In this document: in pieces, positions 41,795 through 51,558 of the stretch
Layout of the letters: every line of letters begins with the position of its first letter
How positions within the stretch are numbered: the first letter of the stretch is position 1
NCBI GenBank assembly: GCA_964418595.1
Contig: CAYQMF010000020.1
Location: 1-64,000 of the forward strand
DNA from: CAYQMF01 sp964418595
GTDB taxonomy: Bacteria; Planctomycetota; UBA1135; UBA2386
Direction of reading: 5' to 3'
DNA: 64,000 bases
Translations under genes and position numbers: made by a program
The notes under the pieces: generated by a model
The model's input: the letters and a program-made list of their open reading frames with translations, nothing else
Database searches by the model: none
What the model was told of the DNA's origin: nothing

Positions 41795-43090
41795 ATGCAC
41801 AGTGTCAAGCTCAGTCTCCTGGCCGCCGTCCTGGCCGTGGTGCCGATGCGTTCGGCGTTCGGCCAGGTGGCATGGCGCACCGATCTCGAAGCTGCCCGGA
41901 CGGAGGCGCTTCGCGCCAACAAGCTGATCCTCGTGGCCGTGCATGAGTCCGGCGAGGCGGGGAGCGAGGCGACCCGGACGAACGTGTGGGCCCACGCGCG
42001 CGCCGTGCGCGCCCTGGGCGCGGACGTGCTGCCGGTGATGGTTTGCGTCGGAGAGGGCGAGCACACCGCGAGCCTGCCCGGCGTCGAGCCGGGGACGATC
42101 CGGCGCGACGGACTCGTGGCGTTCCAGACCCTGTTCGGCTCCGGTGCCTCGATCGCCACGCCACAGATCCTCGTGATGTCGCCGTCGATGGGCGTGCTCT
42201 GGCACCACATCCGTGAGGCCGACCTCGGGCGCGTGACGCGCGGGCTCGATACGGCGCGGCAGGACAACAAGCGTCGTGGCGCCAGTCTGCTGAGCTGGCT
42301 CCGCAACCGCGTGGCGGCGCACGCCGCGAAGGCCGATCGCGATGAACTCGAGTACCAGAAGCTGACCGCCCTGGTGCGCAACGCCAACGTCGCGCACCTC
42401 GAGATGATCTTCGAGGTCCTGGCGAAGGACACCGCGCTGACGGAGCGGCTGCTCGGCGCCTGGTTCCCGGCTCAGCCCCAGACCCGGGCCCGTGATCTGG
42501 TCACTGCGCTCGAACGGAGCCGGGTGTGTCGTGCGTTCGCGACCTACGCGCGCGAATGTGAAGTGGCCATGTGCGTGGTCGACCCGGCGGCGAGGGTCGA
42601 GCCTGTGGCCGGTCCCCTTCCGGAGGTGCGCGCCGCGGAGTCGCTGGACAAGGTGCGGTTCCTCGACGGGAAGGCGCGGTCGCTGGTCGGCAAGCCCACC
42701 GTGCTGCTGTTCCTGCTCCCCGGCGCCGAGACTCTCGGCGCCGAACTCGCCGCGCTCAACCCGGTCATCCGCGAACTGGAGGCCGGCGGCGTGCAGTGCC
42801 TCGCGCTCTTCGCCAGCGTCGCGCCGGACGCCGACCGGGCCCGCATCGAAGCGCTGAACCTGCCGTGCGCAGCGGCGACCTACCGGTTCGACCAGAGCAA
42901 GCCCTTCTTCGGCGTCGTCTACTTCCCCGGCGTGCTCGTCCTCGACGAGAACGGTCGCGTCGTCCTCGCCGACGACGGCCCCGAGAACCGCACCTACACC
43001 GCGTTTGCGCCGACCGCGCGCGGCCTCGCGCGCTACGTCGCCCAGCGCCCGCGCCTCGTCGCGCAGGCGAACGCTAACGCGCGTCAGTGA
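41795..43090 (+). CDS. Exported protein with two thioredoxin-like folds lacking active-site cysteines
   Basis: 431 residues with signal peptide (LSLLAAVLAVVPMRSAFG). The first part (25-165) has the thioredoxin_7-like layout (ALRANKLILVAVHESGE), but Gly-Glu stands where Cys would be. The last part (285-420) resembles a peroxiredoxin-like fold (GKPTVLLFLLPGAETLGAEL, GVVYFPGVLVLDENGRVVL), with Gly-Ala instead of the peroxidatic Cys. It is probably a non-catalytic relative. It overlaps the convergent DnaJ gene by 17 bases. Confidence 0.6.
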   Translation: MHSVKLSLLAAVLAVVPMRSAFGQVAWRTDLEAARTEALRANKLILVAVHESGEAGSEATRTNVWAHARAVRALGADVLPVMVCVGEGEHTASLPGVEPGTIRRDGLVAFQTLFGSGASIATPQILVMSPSMGVLWHHIREADLGRVTRGLDTARQDNKRRGASLLSWLRNRVAAHAAKADRDELEYQKLTALVRNANVAHLEMIFEVLAKDTALTERLLGAWFPAQPQTRARDLVTALERSRVCRAFATYARECEVAMCVVDPAARVEPVAGPLPEVRAAESLDKVRFLDGKARSLVGKPTVLLFLLPGAETLGAELAALNPVIRELEAGGVQCLALFASVAPDADRARIEALNLPCAAATYRFDQSKPFFGVVYFPGVLVLDENGRVVLADDGPENRTYTAFAPTARGLARYVAQRPRLVAQANANARQ

Positions 43091-43949
43091 GCAGCTCGTA
43101 GGCGGTCTGGATCTCGCGGAAGCGCGCGGCGGCCTCCTGCGCCGCAGTCGGGCCGAGATGGCGATGCCGGTCGGGATGATGCGCCTTGACCAGCTCGCGG
43201 TGCCGCTTGCGGATCTGCTCGCGCGTGGCGCCGGCCTCGAGGCCGAGGATCTCGAGGGCGCGCTCGTGCCGGCTGGCGGTGGCGCGAGGGCGTTCCGGCG
43301 GCGGGCCGCTTCCTCGGTGGTGCTCCTGCCCGAGGAAGGCGTGCTTGGCGTGCAGGAAGACCCGGCGAGCGTGCGCGCCGTCGATGCGCAGTCCCTTCGC
43401 CAGCGCCTGCAACGTGTCGTGCTCGAGGGCGTTGAACTGACCGTCCACGAACGCGACGAGGCACGCCCAGAAGAAGATCGTCTCCGCCTCCGCGGGGGAG
43501 ACGACGGCGCGGATGCTCGCGGCGAGCAGCGGCACCTGCGCGGCTTCGAGCCGGGTCTCGGCCCAGTCGGCGAGTTCGCGCAAGTCGGCGCCGACGAAGC
43601 GCTCGAGCACGAAGCGACGCACGAGGTCGCGCTCGGCCGGCGTTGCCGGGCCGTCGATCTCGGCCACCGCGAGGAGCAGCCAGTACACCTGGCGCGGCAG
43701 CGTGCTGCGGCGGAACTCGCGGCTGAACTGCGCGCGCGCGGCCGCGAGGAGCTCGGTCTCGACGACGCGCAGGCGCATGAGGCGCGAGAACGCGTTGGTC
43801 GCGGCACACACGCCGGCCACGACGACGGGGAACGCGATCAGGGCCCAGCTCGAGCCGACGCTGCGCACGCCCAGGAAGACCACGAGCAGCCCCAGCGCCA
43901 GATGCCGCAGGCTCCGGTTCTTCTCCGCCTGGAGGGGGCTACCGCGCAT
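43074..43949 (-). CDS. DnaJ-domain protein with TerB-like helical domain (DjlA-like)
   Basis: 291 residues. Two N-terminal membrane helices (LALGLLVVFLGV, ALIAFPVVVAGVC) are followed by a TerB-like bundle (about 85-200, WLLLAVAEIDGPATPAERDLV and AFVDGQFNALEHDTL) and a C-terminal J domain (220-291, ALEILGLEAGATREQIRKRH and HHPDRH, with the HPD motif intact). This is the composition of DjlA-type co-chaperones, although DjlA usually has one helix. It should stimulate DnaK at the inner face of the membrane. ATG 43949 overlaps the end of the upstream gene by 11 bases. Confidence 0.85.
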   Translation of the reverse strand: MRGSPLQAEKNRSLRHLALGLLVVFLGVRSVGSSWALIAFPVVVAGVCAATNAFSRLMRLRVVETELLAAARAQFSREFRRSTLPRQVYWLLLAVAEIDGPATPAERDLVRRFVLERFVGADLRELADWAETRLEAAQVPLLAASIRAVVSPAEAETIFFWACLVAFVDGQFNALEHDTLQALAKGLRIDGAHARRVFLHAKHAFLGQEHHRGSGPPPERPRATASRHERALEILGLEAGATREQIRKRHRELVKAHHPDRHRHLGPTAAQEAAARFREIQTAYELLTDAR

Positions 43950-46900
43950 CCGGGGTGAGCACCAGGCTGACCCTGCGACCGGGCGGCACCGTGCGGCGGA
44001 CCTCGAACGAGCCCGTGCCTGCGCCGTACACCCGGAACGCGACCGCGCCGGGCGGCAGCTCGCCGAGATCGATGGCGCCACCCTCGGTCGGCGTCGCCTG
44101 CAGGAGCGACGCGGGAATCCACGGGCCCGTGCCGATGCGGACCGCGACCACTGCATCGCGCCAGGGCCGGCCGTCGGCGCCGGCGACCGTGACGTCGACC
44201 CGCGTGCCGTGTGCGAGACGGACGGTGAGTTCGGTCTCGGCGCCCGGTGCCACCTCGCGCACGTCGCTCACGCCCGGGGCGTGTCCGGCGCCGCGCGCGG
44301 CGATGCGGATCGCGCCCGCGGGGAGGCCGGAGAGGAACGCGCGGCCCTCGCCGTCGGCGAAGTTCACGCTGCGCGAGCCCACCACGTTGCCTTCGGCATC
44401 GGTGGCGATGAGGAACGCGTGCGGCACGCCGACCCCGCGATCGTCGATCACGCGGACCCGCACGCCGGCGGTGGGTCGCGCACGGAGGACGAGGTCGCCG
44501 CGGTGTTCGCCGTTGGCGAGCTGGATCCCCTCGAGGCGCCCGCCGGCGCGGCCGCCCTCCGGCTTGAGGCCGTCGTCGGCGACGAGCGAGTAGGCGCCCG
44601 CCGCGAGGCCGGTGATCGTGAAGTGTCCGAGCGCGTCGGTGAGGGCGAAGCCGATGTCGGGCTCGCGGTCCGTGGCGGCATTCGCACCGCGCACGCGCAC
44701 CAGCGCGCCCCCGAGCGGGTCGCCGGTGGAATCGTGCACGACGCGACCGCTGAGGCGACCGCCGGCGAGGCGGAGCGTGGTCTTGTGTTCGTCCGCGCCG
44801 GCGGGGATCTCGATCCGCGTCGGTTCGCCGACCGGCGCCAGCGCCATGCCCTGGCGGACCTGCACGACGACCTGGCGCGCGTTCACGCTCTCCACGACGA
44901 AGCTGCCGTCGATCAGCACGGCCATCTGCATGCCGCCTCCCGCGGCGTCGGCGACCTCCACGAAGCCGTCGGTCAGCCGTTCGTCCCCCACGAAGACATC
45001 GACGACGAGGCGGGTTCCCGCGCTCGCGAGCGAACGTGCGTCGAGTTCGATCTCCGTCGTTTCGCCATCCTTCACGAGGCAGCGGGTCTGCACCATGGAC
45101 TGCGTCATCGACTGCATCATCTTGCCGAAGTCCATCGGGCGACCCTCCGTGAGGTCGTCCGCGAAGGCTTCGCTGGCGGTGTTCACCGCCATCACGTCCA
45201 TGGCCTGCACGTTGTAGCGACCCCCGAGCAGGTTCTCGACGCGGAAGGCGCCGTCGCCGCCGGGCTCGGTCTGCTTGGTGTCCGCGGCGCGGATCTCGCT
45301 GGCGATCACACGCCATCGCGTCGGGTCGGCGCCCGGCGGCAGGAGCACGCGGCCCGCGATCGCGCCGCCGTGGCCGAGCGTCAGCACGACGTCGCGCAAC
45401 GGGCGATCGACCTCGACCGTCAGGCGGTCGGTCTGCGTCGGCGCGAAGCCGTCAGCAGTGGCCTGCAGGCGCACGCGGCCCGGCACGACATCATCGAGCA
45501 CGAAGGCACCATCCGCACCGCTGAGCACGCCACGCTTGGCGCCGGTCATCGCCGCGAACATCTCGTTGTCCTGCACGCCGCCGCGCAGGACCCGGACCTT
45601 CGCGCGCGCGACGGGTTGGCCGCGCACGTCGAGCACCTTCCCCTCGATCCGCGCCGGCGGGCCGAGCCGGATCTCACCGAGATCCAAGGTCTTCTCTTCG
45701 CTCAGGCGGACGTCGGTCTCGTGCCACGCGAGCCCGTCGGCCTCGAGGCGGAGCTTCAGGCTCCCCGCCGGCAGCCTGTTCAGAGCCAGTCGACCTGCGG
45801 CGTCCGCGACGGTCTCGCTGCGCGTGGGCATCTCCATCATCCCCATCACCGTGCGCAGCAGCGTCGCGGTGAAGCGCGGCACCGGCTTGCCATCGCGGCC
45901 ATCCAGCACGATGGCGCGCACGCCGGCGCCGCGACTCAGCACGATGGTGAGATCGTCGGCGCCGATCTTGCCCTCGGTGACGCTCGCGAGGTACTCGGCG
46001 TGTGCGACGACGAGCGTGAAGGCCTTCTCGTACGTGAGGCCGGCGAGGCGGAACCTGCCCTCGGCGTCGGATCTGGTGCGGGAGTCGAGTGCCAGGGAGG
46101 CGAACTGCTCGGCGCCGTACTGGCTCGCGAGGTTGCCGAGGAACGGCACGTCGAGCGAGGGCTGGTGCGCGATGCCGGCGCTCTCGACAGGCTTGCCTTC
46201 CGCATCCACGACCCGACCGCTGACCACGCCGCCCTCGCGGAGGACGAAGGCGAACACCTCGTCGGCGCGGCCGGTGATCTCGATCGGTTGCGTCGCTGGC
46301 GCGAGTGCCGGCGCCTCGACGCGCGCGAACCACGGACCAGGAGTGAGGCCGCTGGGGCTTGCGCGCCCGTCCGCAGCGGTCCTGGCGTCGCGCGTCCCGA
46401 GCGTGCGCGCCTGCGTGCCGTCGATCGCGCGGGGGAAGAGACGGACGTGGGCGTCGGCGAGCGGTGCGCCGTTCTCGGTGGCGACGGTGACGGTCACCCT
46501 GGCCGCCGAGTGCCCGACGACGAGGACTTCCCGGCGATCGCCGGGCATCAGGGTCATCGCTTCGCCGAACACGGCCTCGTTGGCGCCGGTGGCGAGGACA
46601 CGGGCGCGCGCCGTCTGCGGTACGGCCTTGAAGGTGAATCTGGCGTCGGCACCGGCCGTTTGGACGAGGCGCTGGAAGCCCATGACCTGCAGGCGGAACA
46701 GGCTCGGGTCGCGCATCGCCGCCATCTGGTCGGCCTCGCACGCGAGGCGGACCTCCGTGCCCGCGACCGGCGAGAATCCCACCAACCGGCCGGACACGAA
46801 GGCGCCGAGGTAGGTGTCGAGTTCGCCGATGTCGATCTGACGGGTGGCGACGCCGGGCAGCGTGAGGGCGTGCGGCGACACCATCCCGTAGAGCTCGTGG

Positions 46901-47385
46901 CTGAGCGTGACGGCGAGTCGACTCCCCGGCAGACCCCGCACTTCGTCGATGACGAACGAACCGTCGTCGGCGACGGGGGCGTGGGCGACCAGCCCCGCTG
47001 TGTCGTCGAGCTGCACGAGGTCGGCCATCCACATGCGCCACATCTGCGCGCCGGGGACGTTGCCAGATACCGTCGTGGTCTTTTCCTCGAACACGAGCAC
47101 GCGCGCGCCGAGCATCGGGGTCGCGGCGACGCGTCGCGCGCGGCCCACGACCCGGTACGCACTGCTGCCATCGGGGATCACCGCGCGCCGGGGTGCGAGG
47201 TCGCGGGCCGCCTCGTCTGCCGCGGCCGCCCCCTTCTCGTCTGCGGTCAGGGCGACCGGTGGCGGGCTCGCCGCGCCCGGTGATGGGGTCGCGACGGGCG
47301 TGATCGAGACCGGCGCCGACGGCCACCAGGACCAGATCGCCAGGCCCAGGATGGCGGCGAGCAGGATCGTGACGGGCTTCTTCAT
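43939..47385 (-). CDS. Large exported protein of carboxypeptidase-regulatory-like repeats
   Basis: 1148 residues. A membrane anchor or uncleaved signal (ILLAAILGLAIWSW) precedes about ten carboxypeptidase-regulatory/Cna-B-like beta sandwiches with the pattern V-x-D-x-x-G-x-P-V-x-x-A then A-D-x-x-G-x-F-x-L-x-x-L (VSGRVVDAEGKPVESAGIA, TRSDAEGRFRLAGLTYEKA, LDVRGQPVARAKVRVL, LTDALGHFTITGLAAGAYS). Such proteins are extracytoplasmic scaffolds or binding proteins. No catalytic domain was seen. The stop codon overlaps the start of the DnaJ gene. Confidence 0.8.
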   Translation of the reverse strand: MKKPVTILLAAILGLAIWSWWPSAPVSITPVATPSPGAASPPPVALTADEKGAAAADEAARDLAPRRAVIPDGSSAYRVVGRARRVAATPMLGARVLVFEEKTTTVSGNVPGAQMWRMWMADLVQLDDTAGLVAHAPVADDGSFVIDEVRGLPGSRLAVTLSHELYGMVSPHALTLPGVATRQIDIGELDTYLGAFVSGRLVGFSPVAGTEVRLACEADQMAAMRDPSLFRLQVMGFQRLVQTAGADARFTFKAVPQTARARVLATGANEAVFGEAMTLMPGDRREVLVVGHSAARVTVTVATENGAPLADAHVRLFPRAIDGTQARTLGTRDARTAADGRASPSGLTPGPWFARVEAPALAPATQPIEITGRADEVFAFVLREGGVVSGRVVDAEGKPVESAGIAHQPSLDVPFLGNLASQYGAEQFASLALDSRTRSDAEGRFRLAGLTYEKAFTLVVAHAEYLASVTEGKIGADDLTIVLSRGAGVRAIVLDGRDGKPVPRFTATLLRTVMGMMEMPTRSETVADAAGRLALNRLPAGSLKLRLEADGLAWHETDVRLSEEKTLDLGEIRLGPPARIEGKVLDVRGQPVARAKVRVLRGGVQDNEMFAAMTGAKRGVLSGADGAFVLDDVVPGRVRLQATADGFAPTQTDRLTVEVDRPLRDVVLTLGHGGAIAGRVLLPPGADPTRWRVIASEIRAADTKQTEPGGDGAFRVENLLGGRYNVQAMDVMAVNTASEAFADDLTEGRPMDFGKMMQSMTQSMVQTRCLVKDGETTEIELDARSLASAGTRLVVDVFVGDERLTDGFVEVADAAGGGMQMAVLIDGSFVVESVNARQVVVQVRQGMALAPVGEPTRIEIPAGADEHKTTLRLAGGRLSGRVVHDSTGDPLGGALVRVRGANAATDREPDIGFALTDALGHFTITGLAAGAYSLVADDGLKPEGGRAGGRLEGIQLANGEHRGDLVLRARPTAGVRVRVIDDRGVGVPHAFLIATDAEGNVVGSRSVNFADGEGRAFLSGLPAGAIRIAARGAGHAPGVSDVREVAPGAETELTVRLAHGTRVDVTVAGADGRPWRDAVVAVRIGTGPWIPASLLQATPTEGGAIDLGELPPGAVAFRVYGAGTGSFEVRRTVPPGRRVSLVLTPDAR

Positions 47386-47446
47386 GGCAGGATCGATACG
47401 CCTGCCCCGGTGCGCGATTTCGCCGAGCGGCGCGTGCCGCGCGCGC

Positions 47447-48496
47447 TCACACCGTGGCGGTGGCGCTGTCGAGGACCTTCGACCAGCGGCGTTCGATGCG
47501 GCTGGCCCAGGCCTTCTGGTGGTAGGAGTAGCCGACGACGATCGGCATCAGCACGGTCGCTTCACCGAACACCATCTGCTCGAAGCTCGTCGAGACCTTG
47601 CCCCACGAGGAGGCTTCCTTCAGGGTCGAGCCGGAGAGCGCGCCGTCGCGCTCGTCGGCGACCGTGATCTGCACGGCGTACTTGTGCATGCTCGCCTCTT
47701 CGCCCAGCAGCTCCGCCGCGACGACGGTGTCCTGCGCGAAGTTCTTCGGCACGCCGCCGCCGATCATGAACAGGCCGGTCTCCTTGACCGCCAGCTTGAG
47801 CCTGGTCAGCTCGAGGAAGTCCTTGGCCGAGTCGATGGACACGGTGGGCTGGCCGGCGAGGAGCTTCTTGTGCTGGTGCATCACGAGGCCGAAGCCCGCG
47901 CTGCAGTCGCTGAACGCGGGACAGAAGATCGGGACATCCTTCTGCCACGCCTTGTAGACGATGGACTCCTTGTCCTTGCCGTTGTGGTCGAGCCACTCAC
48001 CCATGTGGCCGATGAACTCGCGCGACGAGTACGGCTTCGGCGCCAACGAGTCGGCGATCTGGCCGATGGTGTCGTCGCACTCGCGCAGTTCGTCCTCGTC
48101 GATGTAGGTGTCGTAGATCCGGTCGATGTGCAGGTCGCGCAGCTCGTTGTCGTCGACGAACGGCGTGCCCTGGTAGTGACGGAACCCCATCGCCTCGAAG
48201 AAGTCCTGGTCGACGATGTTCGCGCCCGTGGAGACGATCGCGTCGACCATGTTGCGCTCGAGCATCTGCACGATGACCTTCTTCAGCCCGGCGCTGATGA
48301 GCGATCCCGCCAAGCACAACATGACGCCGCAGTCCTTCTCGCGGAGCATCATCTCGTAGATCTTGGCAGCGCGTGCCGCGTTGCGCGCCTGGAAGGCCAT
48401 GTGCGTCCAGGCTTCGACGAGCGGGCGAGGATCGAAGGCGTCCAGCGAGACGTGTTGGACCTGATCCGAGAGGAGTCGGGACTTGTCAGCCTTCAT
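47447..48496 (-). CDS. Deoxyhypusine synthase homologue (bacterial DHS-like)
   Basis: 349 residues. The sequence follows deoxyhypusine synthase: MLCLAGSLISAGLKKVIVQM, VSTGANIVDQDFFEAMG, VPIFCPAFSDCSAGFG and FMIGGGVPKNFAQDTVV. SSWGKVS carries Lys300, which corresponds to the catalytic lysine of the eukaryotic enzyme. In eukaryotes and archaea DHS modifies eIF5A, a protein absent from bacteria; bacterial homologues are thought to act in polyamine metabolism, for example homospermidine formation, or on unknown targets. The ATG at 48496 is chosen, since upstream in-frame sequence is not protein-like. There are no polyamine genes beside it. Confidence 0.92.
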   Translation of the reverse strand: MKADKSRLLSDQVQHVSLDAFDPRPLVEAWTHMAFQARNAARAAKIYEMMLREKDCGVMLCLAGSLISAGLKKVIVQMLERNMVDAIVSTGANIVDQDFFEAMGFRHYQGTPFVDDNELRDLHIDRIYDTYIDEDELRECDDTIGQIADSLAPKPYSSREFIGHMGEWLDHNGKDKESIVYKAWQKDVPIFCPAFSDCSAGFGLVMHQHKKLLAGQPTVSIDSAKDFLELTRLKLAVKETGLFMIGGGVPKNFAQDTVVAAELLGEEASMHKYAVQITVADERDGALSGSTLKEASSWGKVSTSFEQMVFGEATVLMPIVVGYSYHQKAWASRIERRWSKVLDSATATV

Positions 48497-48549
48497 CGTG
48501 GTTGCGGGGAGGGTGTCGTCGTGATCGGGGAGGAGTCGAACCGCGGGCG

Positions 48550-49788
48550 CTAGAAGCCGAGCTTGACGGTGACGCGCAGCTTGCCGTTCGTCTGGCCGAG
48601 GCTGATCTGCGCGGTCTGCGGCGCATCGTCGCCCATCTGCGCCATGCCGCCGGACATGCCTTCGACCAGTTCGGCGAGCCGCGCCGACACGGCCAGGATC
48701 GCGCCGCCAGACAGGGCCTTCCGCTCGAGCTTCTGGTCGAGGACCTGATCGGTGAGCGCCTTGACCACGGCCTCGTTGGGCCCGTTGATCTGGAACGACC
48801 CGGCGACGCCGGTGAGCGTCGTGGCCGTGCCGTTGGGGGTCATGGGGGTGTCCTGACCGGTCTCGACGACCTGCTTCGAGAAGGCGATCTCGCGGTGGAC
48901 GAGGGCCTTCTCGGTGACTTCGACGTCCGCCATCGGATTCGCCTCGGCGGCCGCGCGGATGAACTTCTGGTAGTCGGCGTTGCCGAACAGGGCGATGGCC
49001 TTGGCTCCGTCGAGCAGGCCGCTGATGGAGCGCATGCCGCTGCCGTCCCGCTCGAGGACCATCGCCATCGTGCCGTCCATCAGGCCGGCGAACTGCTCCA
49101 TCAGGCCCGTGTACTTCGCGCGCTCTTCCTTGTCGGTGGCTGCCGCGCCCACCGCGAAGCCGAGGAAGGGACGGAACGTCGCGAGGAGGAGGCTCGGGTC
49201 GCAGTCGAGGGCGAACGAGAGCAGGGCGTCCTTGCTGGCGAGCTGCGGGGCGCCGAGCGAGGTCGGCTTCATTCCCAGCAGGTACGTCGCGAACCAGCCC
49301 TTCTCGGCGGGGCCGAGGTCGAGGGTCGCATCGAAGCCGGCCTTCGGTGAGCCCGTGACGTCCAGGCTCAGCGTCTCCACTTGCGCGGGGAATGCGAAGA
49401 ACGCGGTGACCAGATCGTTCAGCTCGTTCGGCGGCACCCCCATCTGACCTGCGGCCATGCCCGCGTACATCCCGATCTGCTGCTGGGTCTCCGCGATCTG
49501 CTCCGCGTATTGCTCCGCGAGCCGCGCCGGGCGCGCGCGGAGCTGGAACATCCCCACGTCGCCCTCGCCGGTGGCGACCGCCAGCTTGCCGTCCGCGCCG
49601 AGCGAGAACACGAAGTGCTTGCCCGCGGTGAGTTCGGGCAGCGACTTGCCATCGAAGGTGTCGAGCACTTGCTCGGCGATCTCTTCGTTCGCGGTCTTGA
49701 TGACGAGGGCGTCCTGGGCGGTGACTGTGCCAGGCGTGCACAGGCAGGCGGCCAGGGAGAGGATGGACAGGTTGCGGGCGAGGCTCAT
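48550..49788 (-). CDS. Secreted protein of unknown function
   Basis: 412 residues with a signal peptide (LSILSLAACLCTPGTVTAQ). The body is alpha/beta with long helices rich in Ala and Met (QQIGMYAGMAAGQMGVPPNE, LMEQFAGLMDGTMAMVLE) and a beta-rich C-terminus. It is similar in general layout to the DUF3352-like protein at 19114-20880, but I cannot confirm homology. It lies 53 bases upstream of the deoxyhypusine synthase gene on the same strand and could share its transcript. Confidence 0.65.
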   Translation of the reverse strand: MSLARNLSILSLAACLCTPGTVTAQDALVIKTANEEIAEQVLDTFDGKSLPELTAGKHFVFSLGADGKLAVATGEGDVGMFQLRARPARLAEQYAEQIAETQQQIGMYAGMAAGQMGVPPNELNDLVTAFFAFPAQVETLSLDVTGSPKAGFDATLDLGPAEKGWFATYLLGMKPTSLGAPQLASKDALLSFALDCDPSLLLATFRPFLGFAVGAAATDKEERAKYTGLMEQFAGLMDGTMAMVLERDGSGMRSISGLLDGAKAIALFGNADYQKFIRAAAEANPMADVEVTEKALVHREIAFSKQVVETGQDTPMTPNGTATTLTGVAGSFQINGPNEAVVKALTDQVLDQKLERKALSGGAILAVSARLAELVEGMSGGMAQMGDDAPQTAQISLGQTNGKLRVTVKLGF

Positions 49789-49904
49789 GTTCGGAGGGGC
49801 GGGGATTGTAGGCGGAGCAGGGCCAGCGTCGATGCTTCCTTGCCGGGCGGGCGGCAAAGGCGCGCGCCTATCGCGCCGCGCCGAGCGCATTCAAGAGCGC
49901 GGTC

Positions 49905-51548
49905 CTACGAGCGCGGGGCGAAGAGCGTGACCTGCGTGCCGGGCGAGGCGGCGACGCCCGCGCGTGCGGCGGGATCCGCCACGAGCACCTGCAGGAAGAA
50001 CGACACGCCGGCGAGGCCCGGGTCGGTCGGCAAGGCGACGAGGAGCGAGGCCCAGCCGTCGCCCGCGCCACTCCCGGCGAGGAGCCCTCCCAGGTCGAGC
50101 ACGGTCAGTGCGGCCGAGCCGCGCACGTGCAGGGGGAAGCCGAGCGGGCTGTGGCCGCGACCCCGCTCCAGGTCGACGAGCAGCACCGCAGGCGCCGTCG
50201 CGCGCCCGTCGCGTACGGCCACGCGGAAGCTGCGGTTGCCGAGGACCGGAGGATCGATGGCGACGATCTCCGGCACGCGCCCGTCCGCGCCGCTCGCGCC
50301 ACGCCCGAACGACGCTGGCACGCGCGCGGTGTCGCGGTAGAGGCGCGGATGGTCGAACGGCGGGCGGCCGTCGCCGGCGCGCGGGTCGGTGAGTGCGTGG
50401 GTCAGGAACGCGAGCAGGGCGTCGCGATCGCGGTCCGAGAGGACGAACGGTCGGATCAGCGCGGACTGGTCGGCATGGAAGTCGCCGCCGCGCATGTAGA
50501 ACGCTAGCACCTCGTCGAGCGTGTCCATGTGCCCGTTGTGGAAGTACGGCGCACGTTGCGCGACGTTGCGCAGCGACGGGATCTTGAATGCGCCCAGGTC
50601 GGCCGGGTCGCGGGAGATGTCGAAGCGCCCGAAGTTCTCATCGCTCGGACGCAGTCCGACGTTCGCGAAGCCCGACGTCGTGAACAGCGGCGGTGGGTGG
50701 CAGCGATCGCAACCGACGCTGCGGAACACGGCGAACCCGCGCCGTTCCTGCGCCGACAACGCGTGCGTCGCACCGCGCAGCCAGGCATCGATCGGCGCCT
50801 GGTCGGGGATCAGCGTGCGCTGGTAGGTCGCCAGCGCCATGCCGATCCGCGGCGGCGTGATCTCCGGCGTGCCGAACGCGCGACGGAAGAGTTCGGCGTA
50901 GTCGGCGCCGCCGAGCCATTGCGCGAGCGGCGAAGGGATGTCGAGCGCCAGCGCCAGGGGGCGGCTCGCCTGCACGCGCGCCAGCACGTCGGGCCAGTCG
51001 ACGCCGACGTTGCCCATCTCCACTTCGCTGACCAGGGGCACGAGGGCCTGTGCCTCGAGCGTCGCGCCGGCGGGGATGACGACGCGAGTGCTGATCGGGT
51101 CGTACAGCACGGGACCCGTTCGCCCGTTCCAGAACAGTTCGCGGTCGTACGCAGCGAGGAAGACCGACGGTGACTTGTAGGCCGTCACCTGTGGGCCGAG
51201 GCCGTAGAGGGGGTCGAAGATGTACGGGGCGTCGGCGTGATGGAGGATGACCCCGAAGGTGCCGCGCACGTCGTCGTCGGTGCCGAAGACCTTGTCGAAC
51301 CCCGCGTTCAGCGCGTCGAACGTGCGCGCGTCGGCGCCGCCGGCCTCCGGGATGTGGCAGGTTGCGCACGCGACGGTCTTGGTCGACGACAACTGCTCAT
51401 CCCAGAAGAGCGCCTTGCCGAGCAGGGCCTTGTCGAGGGTGATCGGGTTCTCCGGCGGGAAGGGCACCGGAGGCAGACCGCCGCCGCCTTGCGCCGCGAC
51501 GGGGAGGGCGAGCGCGAGGATGGCCTGGGCGACGGCGGGCAGATGCAT
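49905..51548 (-). CDS. Di-heme cytochrome c peroxidase/MauG-type protein with extra C-terminal domain
   Basis: 547 residues with a short signal peptide (ILALALPVAAQ). Two c-type heme sites are present: CATCH at 61-65 and CDRCH at 280-284. The layout (LGKALFWDEQLSSTKTVACATCH, RGFAVFRSVGCDRCHPPPL, HNGHMDTLDEVLAFY) matches the CcpA/MauG family, which reduces peroxide or oxidises proteins in the periplasm. After the enzyme (to about 400) come 145 further residues, a beta domain ending DPGLAGVSFFLQVLVADP, like the C-termini of other secreted proteins in this window. No methylamine or cytochrome genes are adjacent. Confidence 0.92.
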   Translation of the reverse strand: MHLPAVAQAILALALPVAAQGGGGLPPVPFPPENPITLDKALLGKALFWDEQLSSTKTVACATCHIPEAGGADARTFDALNAGFDKVFGTDDDVRGTFGVILHHADAPYIFDPLYGLGPQVTAYKSPSVFLAAYDRELFWNGRTGPVLYDPISTRVVIPAGATLEAQALVPLVSEVEMGNVGVDWPDVLARVQASRPLALALDIPSPLAQWLGGADYAELFRRAFGTPEITPPRIGMALATYQRTLIPDQAPIDAWLRGATHALSAQERRGFAVFRSVGCDRCHPPPLFTTSGFANVGLRPSDENFGRFDISRDPADLGAFKIPSLRNVAQRAPYFHNGHMDTLDEVLAFYMRGGDFHADQSALIRPFVLSDRDRDALLAFLTHALTDPRAGDGRPPFDHPRLYRDTARVPASFGRGASGADGRVPEIVAIDPPVLGNRSFRVAVRDGRATAPAVLLVDLERGRGHSPLGFPLHVRGSAALTVLDLGGLLAGSGAGDGWASLLVALPTDPGLAGVSFFLQVLVADPAARAGVAASPGTQVTLFAPRS

Positions 51549-51558
51549 GCCGCGAAGT

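Noticed and set aside
43513..47283. A 1256-codon plus-strand frame opposite the repeat protein
   Set aside because: Shadow of the carboxypeptidase-regulatory-like repeats; low-complexity Arg/His/Gly sequence.
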